DNA of 64,000 nt from Pedobacter cryoconitis. Lineage in GTDB: Bacteria; Bacteroidota; Bacteroidia; Sphingobacteriales; Sphingobacteriaceae. This document shows positions 54,501-62,953 of the stretch, piece by piece. Both the position numbers and the translations under genes were made by a program. Positions within the stretch are counted from its first letter, which is position 1. Every line of letters starts with the position of its first letter. The DNA is taken from positions 53,300 through 117,299 of the forward strand of contig NZ_JACHCE010000002.1 of the NCBI RefSeq assembly GCF_014200605.1, written 5' to 3'. The notes below the pieces were generated by a model, which did not search any database, was not told the DNA's origin, and was given only the letters and a program-made list of their open reading frames with translations.

Positions 54501-55137
54501 GTAATTTAAGTCTGGCATCAAAATCAGTTGATACTCTGCGGTAAAAAAATATGGTAATTAAAATAGCAAGAAATGCCGCTAGAATGATTAAAACCGGAGT
54601 GAAATCAGCTAGTTTACTTTGGCTGGCTGTACGTGTAACCAACAAAGCCTGTTCCTCGGTCTGCATGGTTTTGATGACTTTCCTTGCATTGTCCATATAG
54701 GCTTTGCCAGTCAGCAGATCCCCGATACTTACAGACCCCCCTTTTCTCTTAATTGCGATAGTTTTTTCAAGAATTACCAGACGACCTTCTACAATTTCTT
54801 TCAGCTTATTGATATTAACCTGCTGGGCAGGATTATCGGTAGTTTGACGCTGTAAAGTATCCAGTAAAGCGACAGCTTCTGCCCTGGCCCCGTTATAGGG
54901 CTCAAGAAATACTTCTTCCCCTGTTAACAGAAACCCTCTTTGACCGGTCTCTGCATCTTTGAGCGTTGATATAACGCTATCCGTATGCCTGATAATTGAG
55001 TTACTATGAGAAACCAGTTCTGAGTTTTTAATCAGGTTCCTGATACTTATATAAGAAGCTAATGAGCTGATAAAAAGCAATAACAAAGATAACCCTAATC
55101 CAAAACGCAGGTTATTTTTTAATGTTTTCTTGATCAT
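51544..55137 (-). CDS. Multi-domain hybrid sensor histidine kinase (CHASE3-HAMP-GAF-HisKA-HATPase-REC3)
   Basis: The 1197-residue kinase has: membrane segments at about 12-30 and 180-200 around a CHASE3 sensor; HAMP to about 270; GAF at about 290-435; coiled coil at about 440-530; HisKA with His538 (MSHELRTP); HATPase with DTGIGIP and GGTGLGLS; and three receivers with Asp856, Asp978 and Asp1126. The second receiver's acidic pocket reads VEEN, not DD, so its phosphorylation may be weak. Central kinase of the CheB/CheR locus. Confidence 0.93.
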   Translation of the reverse strand: MIKKTLKNNLRFGLGLSLLLLFISSLASYISIRNLIKNSELVSHSNSIIRHTDSVISTLKDAETGQRGFLLTGEEVFLEPYNGARAEAVALLDTLQRQTTDNPAQQVNINKLKEIVEGRLVILEKTIAIKRKGGSVSIGDLLTGKAYMDNARKVIKTMQTEEQALLVTRTASQSKLADFTPVLIILAAFLAILITIFFYRRVSTDFDARLKLQEELEETNKEVDRRIRVIQEIAAQISSGNYLIRLDELSEDGLGRLAVSLNSMAESLQYSFSLLADKEWLQSGIASLNDKMVGEKSVDMLANDILENIIQHTDAQIAAFYILEEDRLLHLRGSYALTADQRRDTLKQGEGLVGQALKSGKQLLLNDIPDGELTISYAAGNTKPKNIVAIPIVRDKVIVGVMEFGSLNTFSQLQLDFFNNISANIGVAVHVAQNRKRLQDFLEETQAQAEELQAQHSELEGLNAELEAQTQKIQTSEEELRVQQEELLQSNQELEERTTLLEEKNQMIHEHNVEIQQKSEQLEQSTKYKSEFLANMSHELRTPLNSILLLSKLMSDNEELDPEYIEYAEVIQSSGQGLLGLIDEILDLSKIEAGKMKLELADISLTEVSSDMRSLFNPIAKNKNLEFRIEMEEEGLKLHTDKMRLEQILKNLLSNAIKFTAKGSVILNIKGDLANNAMIFKVTDTGIGIPIAKQGLVFEAFQQADGSTRRKFGGTGLGLSISRELAKLLGGEIELNSAENAGSTFILTLPVDGIAAELEEEINAAYDYTDISEIETEESRLPERFTVDHIPQEIEDDRANIVKGDKIILIIEDDTAFAKALLNFTRKRNYKGVVAVRGDIGIDLANHYKPLAILLDIQLPVKDGWQVMEELKANPATRPIPVHIMSSLEVKKESLLKGAVDFINKPIALEHMQQIFQKLEHALSRHPKKVLIVEENEQHAKALSYFLSNHDIQTEVVNNVVQSVDALHRKEVDCVILDMGIPDKNAYLTLETIKKSHGLENLPIIIFTGKNLSQGEERRIKQYADSIVVKTAHSYQRILDEAGLFLHLVEEKSIESKTKKAKETLGGLYEVLHNKTVLIADDDVRNIFSLTKALEQHKMKVLAATDGKEALSLLKDNPSVDIVLMDMMMPEMDGYESTKEIRKINAFKHLPVLAVTAKAMMGDREKCIAAGASDYISKPVDVDQLISLLRVWLYDKN

Positions 55138-55151
55138 AAAAAGGGATATTT

Positions 55152-56276
55152 TTAAGCTGTTTCAGTTGTTGAAATAAGAGGAATATTGAAATAAAATTCA
55201 GATCCCTCTCCTAAAGTACTATTTACACCCACAGTTCCTCCGTGTCTTTCAATAATTTCGGCTGATATATATAAGCCAATCCCAAGACCCTGGAAATGAA
55301 TAGAGGTTTCTTCGACACGATAAAATTTGTCAAAGACATTTTTTTGCTGTTCTGGCTGGATTCCTATTCCAAAATCTCTGACGGCTACAGTTACACGGTC
55401 ACCTTCAACTGTCACACTGATATGAACCTCAGTTGTCCCGGGCGCATATTTAATCGCATTGGTCAGAAAATTTACCACCACCTGTTCAATCCGCATTTCA
55501 TCAGCATAAATATCTGAGGGAACATGGCCAGATTTTTTAATTGTAAATTCAGGATTAGATTGATGAATAACTTCTAATATACCATCCAGAAGCGTATTTA
55601 AATTGAAGTATTTTTTATTAAACTTTAATTTACCACTTTCAATTTTAGAGATATCAAGCAAATCAGCAATCAAATCGTTCAGTTTATCTAATTGCAGCTG
55701 CGCCTTCTTTAAATGTTTTTTTACCGTTGGAATATCACCTTTATCAACACTTCTTTCCAATAATTGCACATATCCTTTGACACTCGTTAACGGAGTTTTT
55801 AATTCATGACTGGCAATACTGATAAATTCATCCTTTTTCCGCTCAGCCCTTTTCCTGAACTCTATTTCTTCGAGCAGCGTTTTCTGGATTTCTATTAACT
55901 TTCTGCTTTGTTCATAAATCCGGTAAAAGGTTTTTACTTTCAGCAGTAGTATATTGATATCTACAGGTTTAGTGATATAATCAAGACCTCCCGAAGAATA
56001 ACCTTTAGTGATAAAACTTAATTCTGTATTTGCAGCCGATAAGAATATGATTGCTGTTTCTTTAGCCTTACTGTATCCAGCGATTGCTTCTGCAACCTCA
56101 AACCCATCCATCCCTGGCATCTGAACATCCAATATAATCAATACATAGGCCGTTTTAAGCACTTTTTTCAATGCCTCTTCACCTGAGGAAGCTGTATCGA
56201 CTTCAAAGTTGTGTCTTTCGAGAACCTTTTTTAGAGAAATTAAATTCTCTGGAGTATCGTCTACAATTAGGATCAT
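55152..56276 (-). CDS. Response regulator-histidine kinase hybrid (REC-HisKA-HATPase)
   Basis: Start taken at the ATG at 56276 (MILIVDDTPENL), because the receiver fold begins there; the frame is open to 56300. The 374-residue protein has an N-terminal receiver (Asp in LIILDVQMPGMDGF), a short linker, HisKA (ASHELKTPLTSVKGY) and HATPase (NFLTNAIKYAPG, GLGIGLYIS). It may be a kinase regulated by phosphorylation of its own receiver. First gene of the signalling locus. Confidence 0.9.
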   Translation of the reverse strand: MILIVDDTPENLISLKKVLERHNFEVDTASSGEEALKKVLKTAYVLIILDVQMPGMDGFEVAEAIAGYSKAKETAIIFLSAANTELSFITKGYSSGGLDYITKPVDINILLLKVKTFYRIYEQSRKLIEIQKTLLEEIEFRKRAERKKDEFISIASHELKTPLTSVKGYVQLLERSVDKGDIPTVKKHLKKAQLQLDKLNDLIADLLDISKIESGKLKFNKKYFNLNTLLDGILEVIHQSNPEFTIKKSGHVPSDIYADEMRIEQVVVNFLTNAIKYAPGTTEVHISVTVEGDRVTVAVRDFGIGIQPEQQKNVFDKFYRVEETSIHFQGLGIGLYISAEIIERHGGTVGVNSTLGEGSEFYFNIPLISTTETA

Positions 56277-56396
56277 TATAATGAATAAATAATACTTCAA
56301 CTATCTCACTATCAAACATGACAGCTTTCAAAACTTTCGTAAATTAGAGAATTTATTTTGTTTAAATTATACCCGTAATAAAATTGTGGCTTTATC

Positions 56397-57239
56397 TTAA
56401 AGCCTGGTGCTACTAAAAGTATCGCCCTGGTTAATATCACCAGTGTCAAAACCTTTTTTGAACCAATAAACCCTTTGTGCCGAAGTTCCATGCGTAAAAG
56501 CATCAGGGACTACCTGTCCACTGGATTGTTTCTGCAAATTGTCATCTCCAATAGCATTAGCAGCAGTTAATGCCTCTTCCAGATCTCCCGGATCCATCTC
56601 AAAATCCTTTAGCTTTCGTGCATGATTAGCCCATAGGCCTGCCAGAAAATCAGCCTGCAGTTCCAGTTTTACAGAAAGCTTATTATATTCAGTTTTAGAT
56701 AAAGAGCTACGCGCACGCTCAACTTTTTCAGATATTCCTAATAGATTTTGTACGTGATGCCCTACTTCATGCGCTACGACATAGGCCTGTGCAAAATCCC
56801 CTGCAGCTCCAAAACGATCTTTCAGTTCTGTATAAAAACTCAGATCGATATACACTTTACGATCAGCCGGGCAGTAAAATGGACCAACAGCAGATTCAGC
56901 GAAACCACAGGCCGAAGGCGTACTTCCTGTAAAGACATATAATTTAGGATGTACATAGGTTTTACCCATTTTGCTGAATTCCTCATCCCAAATCTGTTCC
57001 GTGGATTCCAGTACACCACTGACAAATTTCAGTTCAGGATCATTATTTGAACCTTTTTTAACTTCAGCCTGGTTAGTTTCACCCAAAGGTAATTGCGAAA
57101 CCAGTCCGGTAAGGTCAGTGCCAAAAAACAAGCCTGCAATAATTATAATCAGGCCAATACCACCACCCAACATAGTTTTACCTCCAGAGAGGCCTCTTGC
57201 GTCTTCTACATTATCACTGCCCTTACCGAACCATTTCAT
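56397..57239 (-). CDS. Neutral zinc metallopeptidase (YpfJ family)
   Basis: A 280-residue protein with one N-terminal membrane segment (about 26-44), then an extracytoplasmic zinc domain: AYVVAHEVGHHVQNLLG (HExxH), LELQADFLAGLWANH, and the C-terminal HGTSAQRVYWFKKGFDTG. All are hallmarks of the KPN_02809/YpfJ family. Role unknown; probably envelope proteolysis. 72 bp from gltX. Confidence 0.92.
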   Translation of the reverse strand: MKWFGKGSDNVEDARGLSGGKTMLGGGIGLIIIIAGLFFGTDLTGLVSQLPLGETNQAEVKKGSNNDPELKFVSGVLESTEQIWDEEFSKMGKTYVHPKLYVFTGSTPSACGFAESAVGPFYCPADRKVYIDLSFYTELKDRFGAAGDFAQAYVVAHEVGHHVQNLLGISEKVERARSSLSKTEYNKLSVKLELQADFLAGLWANHARKLKDFEMDPGDLEEALTAANAIGDDNLQKQSSGQVVPDAFTHGTSAQRVYWFKKGFDTGDINQGDTFSSTRL

Positions 57240-57310
57240 ATTTTTTCCGTTAATCAGTTATAACAAATATTTAGTCCAATTGTTGTATTGAAATTAATTA
57301 AAATTCCAGG

Positions 57311-58819
57311 CTACGCAAAAGCAGCAAGAGCTGCTAAAATCCGTTTTTTTGTATCTTCAGCTCCTAGCGTTACTGCAATATCAAAAACACCGGGACCAAA
57401 TTTTCCGCCTACCAGCATAATCCGGAATGGCAGCATTAATTCTCCAGGTTTCAGGTTATGTTCAACAGCTAAAGCTTTGAATTTTTCTTCCAGTTCCACA
57501 GCACCCGGCCCATCTTCAAGCAGCGCTATATAAGACTTAAAGAATGCATCTTTTTCAGCGTTCCATTTACTTTGTACCGCAGGCAGATCATATACTGCAG
57601 GCGCAGTAAAGAAATATTCACTCTGAGCAACAAAATCAGTAAGCAGATTACATCTGTCTTTAATCAGGTCAATGACCTTTAAAGTGAACTGATCGTCTGC
57701 TAAAATGACTCCTTTCGCTGCATATTCCTGTTTAACAATATCCAGCAGCCCATTGGCATCCGTTTGTTTGATCCATTCATGGTTATACCATTTAGCCTTT
57801 TCAAAGTCGAATTTGGCACCGGCTTTACTGATTCTCTCTACAGAAAACTTTTCAATCAGCCCGGCCATAGTGAATAGTTCCTGATCAGTTCCATCATTCC
57901 AACCCAGCATCGCAAGCAGGTTTACAAAAGCCTCAGGCATAAAGCCAAGTTCTTTGAAACCTTTAGTCATATCTCCCGTTTTAGGATCTGTCCAGTTTTG
58001 CGCATAAACCGGGAAGCCTAAACGGTCTCCATCACGTTTACTTAATTTACCATTTCCATCTGGTTTTAAAATCAATGGTAAATGTGCCCATCCCGGCATT
58101 TCATCTTCCCAGCCCAGGCATTTCCATAATAAAATATGAACCGGTGCTGATGGCAGCCATTCTTCACCTCTAAAAATGTGACTGATTTCCATTGCTCTGT
58201 CATCTGCTACTACTGCAAGGTGATAAGTAGGCATACCGTCTGCTTTTAAAAGCACTTTATCATCTACAAGATTGGTTTCAAAAGTAACCAGTCCACGAAT
58301 CATATCTACAAAAGACACCTGTTCATCGGCCGGCATTTTGATGCGGACCACATGCGGTGTATTATTTTTCAAAAGTTCATTAACCTCTTCCTCAGAAAGC
58401 GTCAGAGAGTTTCTCATACCCATTCTCGAAGAGAGGCCATAAAGAAAATTAGGGATTTCTTTACGTTTAGCATCTAACTCTTCAGGAGTATCAAAGGCAT
58501 AATAGGCAAATCCATCAGCAATCAGCTGTTCAGCATACTGTTTATATGTTGATTTACGTTCACTTTGACGATAAGGTTCAAACTGTCCGCCAAGCTGCGG
58601 GCTTTCATCAGGATGAATGCCACACCAGGCCAGGCAGGATACAATATATTCCTCTGCTCCGGCAACAAAACGCGTCTGATCCGTATCTTCAACACGCAAT
58701 ACAAACGTGCCATTATGTTTTTTGGCGAATAAATAATTAAATAAAGCCGTGCGTACACCGCCTAAATGAAGGCCCCCTGTCGGACTGGGCGCAAATCTTA
58801 CTCTAACTTTCTTTTCCAT
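57311..58819 (-). CDS. gltX: Glutamate--tRNA ligase
   Basis: Start taken at the ATG at 58819 (MEKKVRVRFAPSPTG); the frame extends to a GTG at 58831, which lies in the promoter. The 502-residue class I enzyme has FAPSPTGGLHLGGVRTAL (HIGH variant) and KLSKRDGDR (KMSKS variant). It is of the discriminating or non-discriminating GluRS type; glnS in the window suggests the former. Confidence 0.95.
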   Translation of the reverse strand: MEKKVRVRFAPSPTGGLHLGGVRTALFNYLFAKKHNGTFVLRVEDTDQTRFVAGAEEYIVSCLAWCGIHPDESPQLGGQFEPYRQSERKSTYKQYAEQLIADGFAYYAFDTPEELDAKRKEIPNFLYGLSSRMGMRNSLTLSEEEVNELLKNNTPHVVRIKMPADEQVSFVDMIRGLVTFETNLVDDKVLLKADGMPTYHLAVVADDRAMEISHIFRGEEWLPSAPVHILLWKCLGWEDEMPGWAHLPLILKPDGNGKLSKRDGDRLGFPVYAQNWTDPKTGDMTKGFKELGFMPEAFVNLLAMLGWNDGTDQELFTMAGLIEKFSVERISKAGAKFDFEKAKWYNHEWIKQTDANGLLDIVKQEYAAKGVILADDQFTLKVIDLIKDRCNLLTDFVAQSEYFFTAPAVYDLPAVQSKWNAEKDAFFKSYIALLEDGPGAVELEEKFKALAVEHNLKPGELMLPFRIMLVGGKFGPGVFDIAVTLGAEDTKKRILAALAAFA

Positions 58820-58830
58820 ATTATGAATCA

Positions 58831-58838
58831 CAAAGATA
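58831..58838 (-). promoter_or_regulatory. -7 box for gltX
   Basis: Minus-strand TATCTTTG 12 bp before the ATG at 58819, so the mRNA leader would be only a few nucleotides. Confidence 0.5.
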
Positions 58839-58908
58839 TATTTTTTAAACGCTTACCGTTCTATTGATGTCTTTTTGAATGCTATTTTGTATTTTGCCTC
58901 CATATTCT

Positions 58909-60156
58909 ATGAATCCTTACGAAAAAAAGCGCCGCTGGAAGTTCTTCCTCCTAATTTTTGCGATTGTAATTGGAACCGCATCGGTGTTCTACAGTGACTT
59001 TTTCGTTAAGAAAATGGAACGGGAAGAACAAGTTCAGTTTCAGCTCTATGTCAAAGTAACCGAACAATCCCTGGTCATGTACGACGATGATCGTTTTACC
59101 GATCTGATCGAAACGATCACCAAAAACACCAAACTCCCGGTAATTATGACCGATGGAGATGGATTAATTAATTCATATCAGGGTCTGGACTCCGCGAAAA
59201 CAAATTACGGTGTCGAGAAACAGTACAAAAAAACATACGATCCCGCCTATTTCGAAAGAGAGCTGAAGCAAATGAAATTACAGCACCCAGGTACACCAAT
59301 CATTGGTTTAGATGGCAAAATATGGCATATTTATCACAAAGACTCTTTTATCCTGACACAGCTTCGGTATTTCCCCTTTATACAACTGGGTGTAATCGGT
59401 CTGTTTTTACTGACCGCATATGTAGCATTTAGTTCAGCAAGGCGATCTGAGCAAGATCAGGTCTGGGTCGGAATGGCTAAAGAAACTGCCCACCAGCTCG
59501 GTACCCCAATCTCTTCATTAATGGCCTGGATAGAGTTGATGAAATCCCGTTTCAATGCAGAAGATGACCCGCTGATTGCTGAAATGGAAAATGACCTCAA
59601 AAGACTAGAGGTGATTACGGACCGTTTTTCTAAAATCGGCTCTAAGCCTGTACTTGAAGATCATGTTGTTTATTCTGTTATTGATAACTTTATTCAGTAT
59701 TTCAAATTAAGAACTTCAGATAAAGTTGTTTTCAGCATTACTGGTGACGATCAGGTACGTGCGATGCTGAATATACCCCTTTTTGACTGGGTAACAGAAA
59801 ATCTGCTCAAGAATGCAGCCAATGCCATTGAAAATGAAGGCCATATCACCGTTAATATCATCGAACATTTAGCCAAAGAAGAAGTATACATAGACGTCAC
59901 AGATACAGGAAAAGGTATTCCGAGGTCTAAATTTGACGCTGTTTTCCAGCCAGGTTATACCACCCGTAAAAGAGGCTGGGGATTAGGGCTTTCCTTAACC
60001 AAACGTATTGTAGAAAATTACCATAGCGGCCAGATCTTTGTCAAAGACTCCGAATTAGGCAAAGGCACCACATTTCGCATCATCCTAAAAAGCAGTATAA
60101 AGTATGAACCGACCTCAACCAAACGAATACCCGGCATGGGCATTGACTTACATTGA
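58909..60156 (+). CDS. Membrane sensor histidine kinase
   Basis: Start taken at the ATG at 58909 (MNPYEKKRRWKFF). The 415-residue protein has two membrane segments (about 12-32 and 155-178) around a small sensor domain. A kinase core follows: MAKETAHQLGTPISSLM with the phosphorylated His, ENLLKNAANAI, DTGKGIP and GWGLGLSLTKRI. Its last 53 bp overlap the start of the DinB gene in another frame. No regulator is adjacent. Confidence 0.9.
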   Translation: MNPYEKKRRWKFFLLIFAIVIGTASVFYSDFFVKKMEREEQVQFQLYVKVTEQSLVMYDDDRFTDLIETITKNTKLPVIMTDGDGLINSYQGLDSAKTNYGVEKQYKKTYDPAYFERELKQMKLQHPGTPIIGLDGKIWHIYHKDSFILTQLRYFPFIQLGVIGLFLLTAYVAFSSARRSEQDQVWVGMAKETAHQLGTPISSLMAWIELMKSRFNAEDDPLIAEMENDLKRLEVITDRFSKIGSKPVLEDHVVYSVIDNFIQYFKLRTSDKVVFSITGDDQVRAMLNIPLFDWVTENLLKNAANAIENEGHITVNIIEHLAKEEVYIDVTDTGKGIPRSKFDAVFQPGYTTRKRGWGLGLSLTKRIVENYHSGQIFVKDSELGKGTTFRIILKSSIKYEPTSTKRIPGMGIDLH

Positions 60157-60607
60157 AAAAGTTAATAGCGATGTTATTGAGTTATTAGAGCGCCAGGCAG
60201 ATGAATTCCCCGATTTTATCAGCACGCTGACAGCAAAAGCAGATTATGCTTATGCAGCCGGTAAATGGACGCTTAAAGAAATGTCAGGACATATCATTGA
60301 TACGGAAAGAATTCTGGTTTACCGTTTAACCTGTTTTGCCCGCCTGGAACAAACGGCATTACCTGGTTTTGAGGAGGATGACTATGTGGCCCATGCACAT
60401 TTTGCAGATCGTGAGCTGACCAGCTTTGCTGAAGAATTCAGGTTATTGAGAAAAGCCAACCTCTACTTATTTAAATCACTCCATGAACAGGATTTAAAAC
60501 GCAGTGGAACAGCCTCAGAAAGACAAATTTCAGTTCGTGCATTGCTTTATGTAATTGCCGGGCACCTCATGCACCATACACAAATTATTAACGAAAGGTA
60601 TTTATGA
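60104..60607 (+). CDS. DinB family protein
   Basis: A 167-residue four-helix protein with the DinB/YfiT metal histidines: GHIIDTER (about residue 62), and HLMHHTQII near the C-terminus. Members are putative metal-dependent hydrolases or thiol transferases. Start at 60104 is supported by MNRPQPNEYPAW family-like N-terminus, although it lies inside the kinase gene. The following gene overlaps by 4 bp. Confidence 0.85.
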   Translation: MNRPQPNEYPAWALTYIEKVNSDVIELLERQADEFPDFISTLTAKADYAYAAGKWTLKEMSGHIIDTERILVYRLTCFARLEQTALPGFEEDDYVAHAHFADRELTSFAEEFRLLRKANLYLFKSLHEQDLKRSGTASERQISVRALLYVIAGHLMHHTQIINERYL

Positions 60608-61029
60608 TCTGGTTTACAGAATTTACTCCGCAGCAGCTTAACGACAGACCTAAAAATCATTTGGGCGGTCTTCTGGATATTCAATTTACCGAAATCGGCG
60701 AAGACTCCGTTACGGCTACCATGCCTGTAGATGAGCGTACACATCAGCCTGCGGGCATATTACATGGCGGAGCATCTGTAGTACTGGCAGAAACACTTGG
60801 CAGCATAGCCTCTTTTATGTGTATAGATCCAGTATTATATCAGGCCGTTGGTCTTGAAATCAATGCCAATCATTTACGCCCGGTTAAAAGCGGAAAAGTC
60901 ACCGGCATTTGTAAGTCTCTGCATAAAGGCGCAAAAACGCATGTATGGGAGATCAAAATTTATGATGACAGAGGAAAAATGAATTGTGTGAGCCGCTTGA
61001 CAGTCGCAATCATTCCTAAAATAAAATAA
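60604..61029 (+). CDS. Hotdog-fold acyl-CoA thioesterase (PaaI-like)
   Basis: The 141-residue protein has the hotdog helix HGGASVVLAETLGS and an N-terminal Asp/Glu-rich strand; this fits the PaaI/DHNA-CoA thioesterase group. In some clusters such a protein hydrolyses DHNA-CoA in menaquinone synthesis, but no men genes are adjacent. Its ATG overlaps the DinB stop. Confidence 0.85.
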   Translation: MIWFTEFTPQQLNDRPKNHLGGLLDIQFTEIGEDSVTATMPVDERTHQPAGILHGGASVVLAETLGSIASFMCIDPVLYQAVGLEINANHLRPVKSGKVTGICKSLHKGAKTHVWEIKIYDDRGKMNCVSRLTVAIIPKIK

Positions 61030-61041
61030 TTAATTCAGGTC

Positions 61042-61608
61042 TTGCAAAACACTCTTGAAACTATAAAAAGCATTTACCCTTTAAAGGAGGTGCATTTACA
61101 GCTCTTATTACAAGAATTAAAAGCTGTAGAACTACCAAAAAACCATGTAATCATTATGGCAGGTAAGGTAGAACGGTCTTTATATTTTATAGAGCAGGGC
61201 GTGGCACGCGCTTATGTGGAGGGCCGCGATAACAGGATAACTTTCTGGTTTGGCATGGAGGGCGATATTATTCTTTCCTATCACAGCTATATCAATAATA
61301 CCCCCGGTTATGAAAATATAGACCTGCTGGAAAACTGTAAGCTTTATGAGCTGAAGACTGAGATACTTGAAACTTTATATAATTCACATACAGAACTGGC
61401 CAACTGGGGCAGGAAACTGGCAGAGCTCATCCTGATTAAAACTGAAGAATCTTATATTGGAAGGTTATTTAAACCCGCTAAAGAACGATATATAGATCTT
61501 TTACAGACAGACCCTTTATTGATCCAGCGTATACCCTTAGGTTATATTGCCTCTTATTTAGGGGTTACACAAGTTACCTTAAGCAGGATAAGAGCAGAGA
61601 TCAAATAA
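61042..61608 (+). CDS. Crp/Fnr family transcriptional regulator
   Basis: A 188-residue protein with a cyclic-nucleotide-binding fold (residues about 20-115) and a C-terminal helix-turn-helix (PLGYIASYLGVTQVTLSRIRAEI). The start appears to be TTG at 61042; no ATG fits. No conserved Cys cluster, so it is not an Fe-S Fnr. The ligand is unknown. It follows the thioesterase by 12 bp. Confidence 0.88.
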   Translation: MQNTLETIKSIYPLKEVHLQLLLQELKAVELPKNHVIIMAGKVERSLYFIEQGVARAYVEGRDNRITFWFGMEGDIILSYHSYINNTPGYENIDLLENCKLYELKTEILETLYNSHTELANWGRKLAELILIKTEESYIGRLFKPAKERYIDLLQTDPLLIQRIPLGYIASYLGVTQVTLSRIRAEIK

Positions 61609-61653
61609 GTTCATTTTTTAACATTTGTAAAAAGCCAGCCGGGCTTTACGCTT

Positions 61654-61661
61654 TATTTTTG
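61654..61661 (+). promoter_or_regulatory. -7 box for the SMR transporter gene
   Basis: TATTTTTG, 18 nt before the ATG. The nearest TTTG upstream is too far (spacer of about 26 nt), so only the -7 part is supported. Confidence 0.45.
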
Positions 61662-61678
61662 CGTCAAATTATTAAATT

Positions 61679-62008
61679 ATGAACTGGATTATTTTGATTA
61701 TCGCAGGTTTATTCGAAGTCGGTTTTACGACTAGCCTTAAACTTTCCAATAACTTCTCTAACCTGAAGTGGAGTATAGCCTTCTTAGCCTGTATTACCTT
61801 AAGTTTTTTCTTTTTAAATAAAGCGACCCAGACTTTACCCATGGGTACTGCTTATGCAGTATGGACAGGTATAGGCGCTGTTGGGACCGTAATCGTAGGG
61901 ATCCTTTACTTTGACGAACCAGCAAATTTCTGGCGTATCTTTTTTATCGCCACGCTGATCGGGTCTATCCTGGGTTTAAAATTCTTTGCTGGCAGTGCAG
62001 CACATTAA
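61679..62008 (+). CDS. Small multidrug resistance family transporter (SugE/Gdx-like)
   Basis: A 109-residue protein with four membrane segments. The membrane Glu in AGLFEVGFTTSLK is the proton/substrate site, and GTAYAVWTGIGAVGT resembles the guanidinium exporter Gdx (SugE) rather than EmrE. A guanidine-riboswitch upstream would have supported guanidinium, but I see none. It may export guanidinium or quaternary ammonium compounds. Confidence 0.85.
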   Translation: MNWIILIIAGLFEVGFTTSLKLSNNFSNLKWSIAFLACITLSFFFLNKATQTLPMGTAYAVWTGIGAVGTVIVGILYFDEPANFWRIFFIATLIGSILGLKFFAGSAAH

Positions 62009-62010
62009 AC

Positions 62011-62048
62011 AAAAAAAGAGTGAAACCAGATGGCTTCACTCTTTTTTT
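62011..62048. terminator. Bidirectional terminator (SMR / DUF2911)
   Basis: AAAAAAAGAGTGAA (62011-62024) and TTCACTCTTTTTTT (62035-62048) form a 14-bp stem with an inner CCA/TGG pair. Confidence 0.88.
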
Positions 62049-62069
62049 ATCCCCGGTTAAGAGGAAGAA

Positions 62070-62630
62070 TTATTTAATCGTTACTGGCACTTCAACCGAA
62101 GTTTTGTCCCATCCGATAATCAGATTAGCTCCTGATGCATTCGGTGTAAAAGTAATCGCTAAAGCCTCAACAGTTGTCGTTAATGGCTTAACCGGTACAG
62201 TTACTCTGGCTACATCTTTAGTCTCATCATAGGTATATGCGCCCCAGCGGTCAGTCTGTTTATTAATAATCACTACCCATTTATCCTGTTCAGGAATAGC
62301 AAATAAGCTATAAGCACCAGCAGGGATAGTTTTTCCACCAATAACAACTGGTTTAAAAAATCTTATCTCTGTGCTTTCATTGGCACCAACTCTCCATACT
62401 TGTCCAAAAGGTTCCAGTTTTCCAAAGATTTCACGGCCTTTTACTGAAGGTCTTGAATAAATTACTTTGATCAACGGCGCAGAATCCTGCCCTTTTTTCA
62501 CCTTAGTCGTATTTAAGGGGAAATAAGCAATATCTGCCGGACTAGTATCTAAACCCGGGAATTTTACTTCCTGAGCATTAACAGTAAAAGCAAATAATGC
62601 CATTACAATAAACAGATTGAGCTTCTTCAT
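62070..62630 (-). CDS. DUF2911 domain-containing secreted protein
   Basis: A 186-residue protein with a signal peptide (1-19, AFTVNAQ). The body has the DUF2911 pattern: YSRPSVKGREIFG, GQVWRVGANESTEI and IPAGAYSLFAIP, with Trp-rich strands near the C-terminus. Function unknown; found throughout Bacteroidota in the envelope. Confidence 0.9.
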   Translation of the reverse strand: MKKLNLFIVMALFAFTVNAQEVKFPGLDTSPADIAYFPLNTTKVKKGQDSAPLIKVIYSRPSVKGREIFGKLEPFGQVWRVGANESTEIRFFKPVVIGGKTIPAGAYSLFAIPEQDKWVVIINKQTDRWGAYTYDETKDVARVTVPVKPLTTTVEALAITFTPNASGANLIIGWDKTSVEVPVTIK

Positions 62631-62663
62631 TGGATTATAATTAATTTTTAATAATCAGGTCGA

Positions 62664-62846
62664 TTAGTATTTACGTCCTTTTACGATTGAACCCAGGAAA
62701 ACTGCTCCCATAATCAATCCTAAAACACCACCGAATAGTGACCATAGGAAACTACCAGAAATAACTGCTGCAGTAGCGATACCACATACCAGGCCTAAAA
62801 CCGAATAAACCCAATCAAAACTTTTATTATTTTCTTCTTTAATCAT
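62664..62846 (-). CDS. Small two-segment membrane protein
   Basis: A 60-residue protein with two hydrophobic segments (about 15-32 and 35-52), glycine-rich, and a basic tail KGRKY. I do not recognise a family; the two-helix glycine-rich layout resembles short glycine-zipper-like envelope proteins. 33 bp from the DUF2911 gene and possibly cotranscribed. Confidence 0.55.
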   Translation of the reverse strand: MIKEENNKSFDWVYSVLGLVCGIATAAVISGSFLWSLFGGVLGLIMGAVFLGSIVKGRKY

Positions 62847-62953
62847 TGCTAAAATATTGATGATCCAAAGGTATTGATTTATTTCAAATAAGAAAGAATT
62901 CAGGGCTTTATCAAAAATAATGATATAAATATATTGTCAATTTTTTGTAATTT

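Noticed and set aside
61609-61678. Guanidine riboswitch upstream of the Gdx-like transporter
   Set aside because: There is only a weak AAAGCC/GGCTTT hairpin and about 70 nt of space. The ACGR-loop hairpins of the small guanidine class, and the larger ykkC architecture, are not there.
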